In this document: in pieces, positions 5,413-11,419 of the stretch
How positions within the stretch are numbered: position 1 is the first letter of the stretch
How the letters are laid out: each line of letters opens with the position of its first letter
Assembly (NCBI GenBank): GCA_016212345.1
Contig: JACRGM010000034.1
Coordinates: 1-15,175 of the forward strand
Direction: 5' to 3'
DNA: 15,175 nt
Source of the DNA: Nitrospinota bacterium
GTDB lineage: Bacteria; Nitrospinota; Nitrospinia; SZUA-224
Position numbers and translations under genes: made by a program
Notes under the pieces: model-generated
What the model was told of the DNA's origin: nothing
The model's database searches: none
Seen by the model: only the letters and a program-made list of their open reading frames with translations

Positions 5413-7586
5413 TGAAAAAAGAGAACACAATCTTAACCCTAAGAGTCAAGGAGGCCTTATCAAAGGATGTAGGTAGGGCAGTTGCAAGGATTGACCCTGA
5501 AGATATGAAGACCCTGGGATTAGAGGTTGGTGAGATTATAGAGATTGAAGGTAAAAGGAAGACCCCTGCTAAGGTGATGCCCTGTTATGCTGAAGATAGA
5601 GGGAAAGGGATTATCCAAATGGATGGGATATCCAGAGAAAATTCACAGGTTGGACTGGACGAAAAGGTAACGATCCATAGAATCGGTTATAAAGTCGCAA
5701 AGAAGATTATACTCTCTCCTTTGACTGTATCCAGTTTATCTACAAGAGACAAAGACACTAAATATATCGGCTCACTTATAGAGGGATTGCCTGTAACTAT
5801 TGGAGATAGGGTAAGGGCTACACTCTTTGGGTCAAGGTCTTGTGACTTTAAGGTACAGGATACTCTTCCTCCTGATAGTGTAGTCTTGATAAGCCCAACT
5901 ACCTTAATAGAGATGAAGACAAAAGGGTTAGAGGAGACTATACAAGCCAAGGTTTCATACGAAGATATCGGTGGACTTACCCCACAGATCCAAAGGATTA
6001 GGGAAACGATTGAACTACCATTAAGATATCCTCAAGTATTTGAGAGATTAGGGATCGATGCGCCCAAAGGTGTCTTTCTTTATGGACCACCTGGGACAGG
6101 AAAGACCTTGATTGCTCGGGCAGTGGCTAATGAAACAGATGCCTATTTTACCAGTATAAGTGGGCCTGAGATTATGGGTAAATTCTACGGTGAGAGCGAG
6201 GGACGACTACGTTCGATCTTTCAGGAGGCTCAGGCAAATGCCCCTGCTATTATATTTTTAGATGAGATTGAGGCTATTGCCCCAAAGAGGGAAGATATGG
6301 GTGCTGAAAAACAGGTTGAGCGCAGAGTAGTAGCCCAACTCTTGGCATTAATGGATGGATTAGAGTCCAGGGGTAATGTTATTGTCGTCGCTGCAACCAA
6401 CCTCCCTAATATAGTAGATCCAGCCCTGAGGAGGCCAGGCCGATTTGATAGAGAGATCGCTATCCCTATCCCTGACAAAAATGGGAGATTAGAGATATTA
6501 CAGATTCACACAAGGGGTATGCCTCTATCAGAGGATGTTAGCTTAGGAAAATTAGCCGAAATTACCCATGGATTTGTAGGTGCGGATTTAGAGGCACTGG
6601 CAAGGGAATCTGCGATGTCTGCTTTAAGAAAGATATTACCGAAGATCGACTTTGAGATGGCTGATATCCCTTATGAGACACTAATGAAGATAGAGGTGAC
6701 AATGGATAATTTCTTGGAGGCAATGAAAGAGGTTGAGCCGTCAGCAATACGGGAGGTCTTTGTTGAGGTCCCAGATGTCAAATGGGAAGATGTGGGGGGC
6801 TTAGAGGATATAAAAGAAGAGCTGAAAGAGGCGATAGAGTGGCCACTTAAGCATTCAGAGATCTTTAAGATGGCAAATACAAATCCACCTAAAGGTATAC
6901 TCCTTTATGGGGCCCCAGGGACAGGGAAGACATTCTTGGCCAAGGCAGTAGCTAATGAAAGTGGGGTAAACTTTATTTCGGTAAAAGGCCCTTCTCTTAT
7001 CTCAAAATATGTGGGAGAAAGTGAAAAGGCAATCCGTGAGGTATTTAAGACAGCAAAACATGCCTCACCTAGTATCTTATTTTTTGATGAAATAGATAGT
7101 CTTGTCCCTCGAAGGGGTTCAAGTAGCACAGACGCACATGTAACAGAGAGGGTGATAAGTCAATTCTTAACAGAGATGGATGGGATTGAGGAACTTAAAG
7201 GGGTAGTAGTCTTGGCCGCTACCAATAGATTGGATTTAGTCGATCCAGCATTATTGAGAAGTGGGAGATTTGACCTTTTGCTTGAGTTACATAAACCAGA
7301 TGATAAAACCAGACAAGAGATATTCAAGATACATACTAAAGATAAACCGCTTGCTAAGGATGTCAATTTAATAGACTTAGCAAAAGAGACTGAAGGTTGG
7401 GTGGGGTCGGATATTGAGTTTATCTGCCGAAGGGCCTCTATGTTGGCGATAAGGGAATTCATCAACCAGAGAGGGAAGGGCACAAGTCAAGGCACAGGGC
7501 TTAAGATTTCAAATAGGCATTTTGAAGAGGCGATTAAGTTGATCCACAACCAAAAAGGAGATCCTCATACCGAATACCGACCTTAG
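5412..7586 (+). CDS. CDC48/p97-type two-domain AAA+ ATPase
   Basis: A 724-residue protein with the full CDC48/VAT layout. An N-terminal double-psi-barrel-like domain (about 6-170) includes RAVARIDPEDMKTLGLEVGE. The D1 AAA domain (about 183-420) has Walker A GPPGTGKT 225-232, Walker B IFLDEIE 281-287, AATN 327-330 and arginine fingers in LRRPGRFD 339-346. The D2 domain (about 455-705) has Walker A GAPGTGKT 500-507, Walker B LFFDEID 556-562, AATN 602-605 and LLRSGRFD 614-621. Pore-loop aromatics are present in both (GKFYGE 256-261, SKYVGE 531-536), so both rings look active in unfolding. Such proteins extract and unfold proteins and complexes; here it probably remodels or clears misassembled vesicle protein (inference). 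The last residues (GDPHTEYRP) and the stop come from repeat module B, so any native C-terminal tail is lost. Confidence 0.95.
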   Translation: MKKENTILTLRVKEALSKDVGRAVARIDPEDMKTLGLEVGEIIEIEGKRKTPAKVMPCYAEDRGKGIIQMDGISRENSQVGLDEKVTIHRIGYKVAKKIILSPLTVSSLSTRDKDTKYIGSLIEGLPVTIGDRVRATLFGSRSCDFKVQDTLPPDSVVLISPTTLIEMKTKGLEETIQAKVSYEDIGGLTPQIQRIRETIELPLRYPQVFERLGIDAPKGVFLYGPPGTGKTLIARAVANETDAYFTSISGPEIMGKFYGESEGRLRSIFQEAQANAPAIIFLDEIEAIAPKREDMGAEKQVERRVVAQLLALMDGLESRGNVIVVAATNLPNIVDPALRRPGRFDREIAIPIPDKNGRLEILQIHTRGMPLSEDVSLGKLAEITHGFVGADLEALARESAMSALRKILPKIDFEMADIPYETLMKIEVTMDNFLEAMKEVEPSAIREVFVEVPDVKWEDVGGLEDIKEELKEAIEWPLKHSEIFKMANTNPPKGILLYGAPGTGKTFLAKAVANESGVNFISVKGPSLISKYVGESEKAIREVFKTAKHASPSILFFDEIDSLVPRRGSSSTDAHVTERVISQFLTEMDGIEELKGVVVLAATNRLDLVDPALLRSGRFDLLLELHKPDDKTRQEIFKIHTKDKPLAKDVNLIDLAKETEGWVGSDIEFICRRASMLAIREFINQRGKGTSQGTGLKISNRHFEEAIKLIHNQKGDPHTEYRP

Positions 7587-7610
7587 TCGGCACAAAGGAG
7601 GATGAAAATT
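7560..7610 (+). repeat. Repeat module B, copy 3, forming the end of the CDC48-like gene
   Basis: ATCCTCATACCGA followed by a partial duplication (ATACCGA), then CCTTAGTCGGCACAAAG and GATGAAAATT. TAG 7584-7586 is the stop codon of the CDC48-like gene and matches the TAG position of the other copies. It leads into a fold-back with a TGAAAAT edge (7603-7609). Confidence 0.75.
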
Positions 7611-7633
7611 GGATCACACCCCCACCCAGCCTC

Positions 7634-7664
7634 CCCCCTCAAGGGGATTGAGGGGGTATTTTTA
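7634..7664 (+). terminator. Hairpin terminator between the CDC48-like gene and gvpF1-J
   Basis: CCCCCTCAA (7634-7642) pairs perfectly with TTGAGGGGG (7648-7656) around GGGGA, followed by TATTTTTATT. This has the form of an intrinsic terminator. It is also the core of a TGAAAAT-bounded repeat element (7603-7663), so termination may be a by-product. If it works, genes from gvpF1-J onward need read-through or a promoter in 7665-7759. Confidence 0.6.
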
Positions 7665-7665
7665 T

Positions 7666-7700
7666 TAGATATTAGGATTTAAAATTTATATAAAACTGGG
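7666..7700 (+). repeat. 35-bp AT-rich repeat upstream of module A (copy 2 of 2)
   Basis: Nearly the same as 3711-3745, with A for G at two sites, and again directly upstream of a GGACAAAC module. The sequence is TA-rich (ATTTATATAAA) and could hold a -10 element, but no convincing -35 is seen. Confidence 0.8.
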
Positions 7701-7702
7701 GT

Positions 7703-7730
7703 GGCATGGACAAACTTGTTTGTCCGTGCT
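7703..7730 (+). repeat. Palindromic repeat module A, copy 4
   Basis: The same core palindrome. After it the sequence diverges from the other copies (TTTGTGGAATGGGTGTAGGG) and supplies GTAGGG, which serves as the ribosome binding site for the ATG at 7760. The ATG inside the palindrome (7706) is in frame with that gene, giving a false N-terminal extension of 18 codons. Confidence 0.85.
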
Positions 7731-7759
7731 TTTGTGGAATGGGTGTAGGGATCTACATT

Positions 7760-8860
7760 ATGGGTAAGCAAGGAAAATATATCTATGGAATTATAAATTC
7801 TAATGGAGAAGGGTCTTTCATGCCTTATAGAGCCACTGACTGTGAGGAGGTTTATCCTGTCAGAGATATGGAATCTGGCCAGGAATCGAGGATCTCTAAC
7901 ATGGTTTATACTATCCCTTATCGGGATATCTCAGCAGTAGTAAGTGACTCAGATATAGTTGATTATACCTATATGCATAGAGATGCCCTAGCAAGACTTT
8001 TAGTTAAACATCAAAAGGTTAATGAAAGGATTATGGGTTTAGGTCTTGCAATCATCCCTATGAGATTAGGGACATTTGCCGTTGATGAAACTGAGGTTAG
8101 GGATGTCTTAAATAAGGGATATAGTCTTATAAAAGAGATAGCTGAAGAGGTACAGGACAAGATAGAGATCGATATTGTTGCCACATGGGCTGATTTCCCT
8201 TCAGTACTTAAAGAAGTTGGAGAGGAGAAAGAGATTAGGGAATTTAAAGAAAGGGTATTAGATAGTCCTAATGGTGTATCTATAGACGATCAGATGAGGG
8301 TAGGGGTTATGGTTAAAGAGGCACTAGATGAAAAGAGAAAGAGATATGCCGAAGGGATACAAAATACCCTAAACCCTATTTATCAGGATAGTAAGATCCA
8401 TGAACTTATGGATGATAAGATGGTTATTAATGCAGCCTTTCTTATAGAAAGATCTAAACAAAGGTATCTTTATGGAAAGATAGAAGGGCTAAATGTTGAA
8501 TTTAGAGAGAGATTAAATTTTAGGTGTGTAGGTCCACTTCCTACCTATAGTTTTTATACACTTGAGGTAAAAAAGATGCGATTTGAGGAGATAGATTGGG
8601 CAAGGAAGAGATTTGGCCTAAATTACGCTACCAATAAAGATGAGATTAAGAAGACCTATTATCGCTTAGCCTCTTATCTTCACCCTGATAAAAATCCGAA
8701 TCTCCCTAATATAGAGAGGGAATTCGATGATGTAACTAAGGCCTATAAGATACTCATTGACTATTGCCTATCCTGCGAAAGGTCAGGTCAAGGAGTAGGT
8801 TATTCCTTCAATAAGGAGGAATTTAATAAGAATGTAATATTAGTTAAGATAAGGGAGTGA
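7760..8860 (+). CDS. GvpF/GvpL-family protein fused to a C-terminal J-domain
   Basis: Residues 1-270 of 366 are a GvpF/L protein: GKYIYGIINSNGE at the start, PYRDISAVVSDSDIVDYT (53-70), IIPMRLGTFAV (98-108), INAAFLIERS (223-232) and GPLPTYSFYTLEV (258-270). Residues about 278-337 form a DnaJ-type J-domain: WARKRFGLNYATNKDEIKKT, then YYRLASYLHPDKNP with the invariant HPD at 308-310, and EFDDVTKAYKILIDY. J-domains stimulate DnaK, so this protein should recruit Hsp70 to a GvpF/L assembly factor, which itself binds GvpA. The fusion is continuous, with no frameshift. The ATG at 7760 is chosen over 7706 because the upstream start lies inside the repeat palindrome and GTAGGG is well spaced from 7760. 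The stop is 2 bases before the next gvpF/L start. Confidence 0.93.
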   Translation: MGKQGKYIYGIINSNGEGSFMPYRATDCEEVYPVRDMESGQESRISNMVYTIPYRDISAVVSDSDIVDYTYMHRDALARLLVKHQKVNERIMGLGLAIIPMRLGTFAVDETEVRDVLNKGYSLIKEIAEEVQDKIEIDIVATWADFPSVLKEVGEEKEIREFKERVLDSPNGVSIDDQMRVGVMVKEALDEKRKRYAEGIQNTLNPIYQDSKIHELMDDKMVINAAFLIERSKQRYLYGKIEGLNVEFRERLNFRCVGPLPTYSFYTLEVKKMRFEEIDWARKRFGLNYATNKDEIKKTYYRLASYLHPDKNPNLPNIEREFDDVTKAYKILIDYCLSCERSGQGVGYSFNKEEFNKNVILVKIRE

Positions 8861-8862
8861 TT

Positions 8863-9636
8863 ATGGAAAAGGAAGGAAGGTATATATATTGCATAATAGC
8901 TGATAGAGAACCTAAGACCTTTGGTAGACTGGGGATTGGTGGTAGGCAAGATGAATTGTATACAATCTGCCTTGACGATATCGCAATGGTAGTGAGCAAT
9001 TCTCCAATAATAGAATATTCAGTATCAAGAGAAAATCTACTTGCCCATGAAAGGGCAATTGAGGAGGTAATGAAGGAATATACTGTTTTACCAGTCCGGT
9101 TTGGTACAATTGTTGAGAATGAAGAGAAGATTAAAAAGATTTCAGAAAAGGAATATGACAGATTTAAGGGGTTACTTAATAAGTTTGAAGGCAAAAGAGA
9201 ACTAGGGCTGAAGGCAATATTTAAAGAGGATGCGATTTTTATGGATATCTTAGAGAGATATGAAGAGATAAGGGTCTTAAAAGAGAAGATTGCGAAGTTG
9301 CCTTCCAATGTCTCATATTATCAATCTATAGATATAGGAAGGTTGGTGGAGCAGGCATTAGAAAAGGAAAAGGGAAGATGTAAAGAAGAGATATGGGATA
9401 TCTTAATGCCCATGGCAGAGGATATAAAGATTAATCCCACCTACGGTGAAAGGATGATCATAAATGCTGCATTTTTAGTAAATAAAGATAAAGAAGGAGA
9501 GTTTGACCAGAATGTTCAGAAACTTGATGCAAGATATGGTGATAAGATCAAATTTAAATATATAGGGACAGTCCCGCCATTTAATTTTGTTAATTTGGTA
9601 ATTAATACAGAGGAAATCCTTATGCCGATAAAGTAG
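8863..9636 (+). CDS. GvpF/GvpL-family protein 2
   Basis: A 257-residue GvpF/L assembly factor. It shows the family pattern: GRYIYCIIADREP (5-17), DDIAMVVSNSPIIEYSVSRE, LPVRFGTIVENEEKIKK (76-92), MIINAAFLVNKD and the C-terminal GTVPPFNFVNLVI. In other systems GvpF/L proteins bind GvpA monomers and form a complex with the minor Gvp proteins. The ATG at 8863 has AAGGGAG 5 bases upstream; the in-frame GTG at 8857 is disfavoured because it overlaps that site. The last codons (EEILMPIK and TAG 9634-9636) are encoded by repeat module B, read in a different frame from that used by the CDC48-like gene. F or L cannot be told apart reliably. Confidence 0.92.
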   Translation: MEKEGRYIYCIIADREPKTFGRLGIGGRQDELYTICLDDIAMVVSNSPIIEYSVSRENLLAHERAIEEVMKEYTVLPVRFGTIVENEEKIKKISEKEYDRFKGLLNKFEGKRELGLKAIFKEDAIFMDILERYEEIRVLKEKIAKLPSNVSYYQSIDIGRLVEQALEKEKGRCKEEIWDILMPMAEDIKINPTYGERMIINAAFLVNKDKEGEFDQNVQKLDARYGDKIKFKYIGTVPPFNFVNLVINTEEILMPIK

Positions 9637-9656
9637 GCACAAAGGAGCATGAAAAT
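9610..9656 (+). repeat. Repeat module B, copy 4, forming the end of gvpF/L 2
   Basis: AGAGGAAATCCTTATGCCGATAAAGTAGGCACAAAG is a diverged copy in which the hairpin arm is degraded; it ends in CATGAAAAT. TAG 9634-9636 is the stop codon. The preceding AGAGGAAATCC is in the same order as in copy 1 (501-512), showing that the box and module B travel together. Confidence 0.7.
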
Positions 9657-9746
9657 ACACACCCCTTAATCCCCTCTTTTTAGAGGGGAAACTTTAGAAC
9701 TCCCCTCTATTAAGAGGGGTTGGGGGTGTGTTATAAAGGTATTTTC
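9650..9746. repeat. Large TGAAAAT-bounded fold-back with two inner hairpins
   Basis: Outer arms TGAAAAT (9650-9656) and TATTTTC (9740-9746) enclose CACACCCC (9658-9665) pairing with GGGGTGTG (9723-9730). Inside are two hairpins of the same sequence, CCCCTCT/AGAGGGG at 9671-9688 and 9702-9719. The element is organised like 545-615 but with a doubled centre. It has the look of a small non-autonomous inverted-repeat element. Confidence 0.7.
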
Positions 9747-9774
9747 GTATGAAAAACCATAAATAGATATGTAG

Positions 9775-9795
9775 GGGCAGGCCTTGTGCCTGCCC
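9775..9795. repeat. REP-like hairpin GGGCAGGC/GCCTGCCC
   Basis: Perfect 8-bp arms around CTTGT, preceded by GTAGG. This GTAGGGGC-type palindrome resembles widespread intergenic REP sequences in bacterial genomes. It occurs once in the window. Confidence 0.6.
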
Positions 9796-9806
9796 TTGAA
9801 AAAAGG

Positions 9807-9880
9807 TATTTTCAGAGGAACCCTCAGCTCCCTCTCCCCTTTGGGGAGAGGGTAAGGGTGAGGGGGTATTTTCAGAGGAA
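9807..9880. repeat. Fold-back flanked by direct TATTTTCAGAGGAA boxes
   Basis: Identical 14-base boxes lie at 9807-9820 and 9867-9880, on either side of the CCCTCTCCCC/GGGGAGAGGG hairpin (9830-9852). The hairpin is the same 23 bases as at 571-593. The right-hand box provides AGAGGAA, 8 bases before the gvpG ATG at 9889. Confidence 0.75.
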
Positions 9881-9888
9881 TATTAAAG

Positions 9889-10128
9889 ATGTTTTTGATT
9901 GATAATATATTACTTGCCCCATTAAAAGGTTTGGCTTGGTTAGGTGATAAGATTAATGATGTGGCAGAAAGGGAATTCTCAGATGAGGGGCGGATAAAAG
10001 AAGAATTTATGGAATTGCAGCTATGGTTTGAAATGGATGAAATAAGTGAGGAGGAATATGAGAAACAGGAGAAGGTACTTTTAGCACGATTAGAGGCTAT
10101 TAGGAAGGCAAAGGAGGAGGGGATATAG
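9889..10128 (+). CDS. gvpG: Gas vesicle protein GvpG
   Basis: A 79-residue helical assembly protein. FLIDNILLAPLKGLAWLGDKI (2-22) is the characteristic amphipathic N-terminal helix of GvpG. It is followed by NDVAEREFSDEGRIKEEFMELQLWFEMDEISEEEYEKQE with the usual L--L-E-GEISEEE(Y/F) pattern, and a coiled-coil end LLARLEAIRKAKEE. Length is typical. GvpG is part of the minor protein set that interacts with GvpF/L during early assembly. The ribosome binding site comes from a repeat box. gvpO begins 2 bases after the stop. Confidence 0.93.
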   Translation: MFLIDNILLAPLKGLAWLGDKINDVAEREFSDEGRIKEEFMELQLWFEMDEISEEEYEKQEKVLLARLEAIRKAKEEGI

Positions 10129-10130
10129 AA

Positions 10131-10394
10131 ATGATAGAAAATATAGAGGAGGTCAGAGATGTGGTTACTGAGTTTTTAAAGAGGACCCTTAAAGTAGAGG
10201 ATGTAAAGGTGATTAAGGCTAGAAAGGTTGAGGATGGCTGGGAGACCGAGGTAGAGGCATATGAGGAGAGTTCCTTTATAAAGTCCCTTGGCCTTCCTAC
10301 AAGGGTACAAGATAAGAATATCTATGCTGTTAAATTAAATAGCAACATAGTTGAATCCTATGAGCGCAAGGAATCATCAAAGACAACCAAATGA
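10131..10394 (+). CDS. gvpO: Gas vesicle protein GvpO
   Basis: An 87-residue protein with the GvpO layout: an N-terminal helix (VRDVVTEFLKRTLKVEDVKV, 8-27), then GWETEVEAYEESSF (36-49) and the strand pair NIYAVKLNSNIVESYERK (63-80), corresponding to the GW-V-VEV-E and Y-V-LD--G-V--Y-R pattern of the family. GvpO has been linked to regulation or stability of gvpA expression in haloarchaea and occurs in many bacterial clusters; its molecular role is unclear. An AGGAGGAGGGG lies shortly before the ATG. It follows gvpG and precedes a gvpF/L gene by 15 bases. Confidence 0.85.
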   Translation: MIENIEEVRDVVTEFLKRTLKVEDVKVIKARKVEDGWETEVEAYEESSFIKSLGLPTRVQDKNIYAVKLNSNIVESYERKESSKTTK

Positions 10395-10409
10395 TGGCGG
10401 CTAATTTAG

Positions 10410-11198
10410 ATGATCAAAGAGTTGATATATCTCTATTGTGTTAGCCAGAAGGGACCGAATCTTAAAGGTTTGGATGGGGGTAATATCTATTATGTCCACC
10501 ATCATGGCATTTATGCTGTAGTTAGTAAGGTCTCAGAGGATGAATTTAGCGAGGAGAATCTGAAGAAGAATCTATCTGATATAGAGTGGATTAAGGCAAA
10601 GGTAAAGATACACGAAAATGTAATAGAAAGGATTATACCATATAGCTCTGTTATTCCCTTTAAGTTTGGGACCATATTCAATACCGAAGATAATCTAAAA
10701 GGAATGCTTGAGGAATATATAGAGAGATTTAATGATAATCTAATGTATCTAGATAGTAAAGAGGAATGGGGAGTAAAGATCTATTGCGATATAGATAGGC
10801 TAAAAGAGCGAATTATTAAAGAAGATGGTGATATCCTAAAGATCAAAGAGGAGATCAATCTCTCCTCCCCTGGCAAGGGATATTTTCTAAAAAAAAAGAG
10901 AGATGAATTGATAAGAGAAGGTGTAAATAAGAGAATCAATGAATATAGCCAGGTGAGTTTTGAGATATTAAAGGAGCTTAGTTCTGATGAGCAGATAAAT
11001 AAGTTGTTACCCAAAGAGGTAACTGAGAGGAAAGAGGAGATGGTCTTAAATTCGGCATTCTTAGTTGAAAAAGAGAGGGTACTAGAGTTTGTCCAAGCAG
11101 TAGATGGCCTTAACACAAGATATAATAATAATGGCCTTAATCTTGATTATACTGGCCCCTGGCCACCTTATAATTTTGTTGGTGAGTTAATGAGTTAA
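10410..11198 (+). CDS. GvpF/GvpL-family protein 3
   Basis: A 262-residue GvpF/L protein. Motifs are ELIYLYCVSQKG (4-15), GIYAVVSKVSEDEFSEENL (33-51), SVIPFKFGTIFNTEDNLK (80-97), a helical middle with SPGKGYFLKKKRDELI, then VLNSAFLVEKERV and the clear C-terminal GPWPPYNFVGEL. The SPGK-YF-KK motif after a (D/E)RL helix and the GPWPPYNF ending are shared with paralogue 4 and are typical of standard GvpF/L, so these two are the canonical members here. Only a weak GGCGG lies before the ATG. The stop overlaps the next start (TAATG). Confidence 0.93.
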   Translation: MIKELIYLYCVSQKGPNLKGLDGGNIYYVHHHGIYAVVSKVSEDEFSEENLKKNLSDIEWIKAKVKIHENVIERIIPYSSVIPFKFGTIFNTEDNLKGMLEEYIERFNDNLMYLDSKEEWGVKIYCDIDRLKERIIKEDGDILKIKEEINLSSPGKGYFLKKKRDELIREGVNKRINEYSQVSFEILKELSSDEQINKLLPKEVTERKEEMVLNSAFLVEKERVLEFVQAVDGLNTRYNNNGLNLDYTGPWPPYNFVGELMS

Positions 11199-11419
11199 TG
11201 ACTATGAAAGATGTTGTTACAAGATCAAAAGATGTAACCCTCTTAGAGGTCTTAGATAGGGTTTTAAATAAAGGTGTGGTTATCGTCGGAGATATAACAA
11301 TCTCTGTTGCTGATGTCGATCTTATATATCTAGGGTTAAGGGTATTGCTTAGTTCAGTGGAGACTATTACGCACTTAAGAGGTGCTCCGATTGAAGGCCC
11401 AATGCAGGAGCCGACTTGA
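11198..11419 (+). CDS. Small GvpA-family protein, GvpM/GvpS type
   Basis: A 73-residue GvpA-like protein. The core TLLEVLDRVLNKGVVIVGDI (14-33) and VADVDLIYLGLRVLLSSVET (37-56) places it with the minor shell proteins GvpJ, GvpM and GvpS rather than with GvpA: it has GD-TISVADV where GvpA has DAWIRVSLVG. It lacks the GINWW segment of GvpJ, and a short polar tail (RGAPIEGPMQEPT) ends it. This fits GvpM or bacterial GvpS, but sequence alone does not decide. An in-frame ATG at 11204 is an alternative start. Both ends overlap neighbours (TAATG at the start, TGATG at the end), so it is tightly coupled between two gvpF/L genes. Confidence 0.85.
   Translation: MTMKDVVTRSKDVTLLEVLDRVLNKGVVIVGDITISVADVDLIYLGLRVLLSSVETITHLRGAPIEGPMQEPT

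Larger units (their letters stand above)
9637..9888. other. 252-base intergenic region made of hairpin repeats
   Basis: No gene is seen. It holds the end of module B, a large fold-back with two inner hairpins (9650-9746), a REP-like GGGCAGGC/GCCTGCCC hairpin (9775-9795), a TATTTTCAGAGGAA box (9807-9820), a second fold-back (9830-9852) and another identical box (9867-9880) in front of gvpG. Confidence 0.75.

Noticed and set aside
448..7730. CRISPR array from regularly recurring palindromic repeats
   Set aside because: Copies are separated by 0.7 to 3.3 kb containing genes, with no regular spacers and no cas genes.
7706..7759. In-frame N-terminal extension of gvpF1-J starting in the palindrome
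   Set aside because: The first residues come from repeat module A, and family homology begins at 7760, which has its own GTAGGG site.
8844..9308. 154-codon minus-strand open frame opposite gvpF/L 2
   Set aside because: It is a Ser/Ile/Leu-rich shadow of a confidently identified GvpF/L gene, with no family resemblance.
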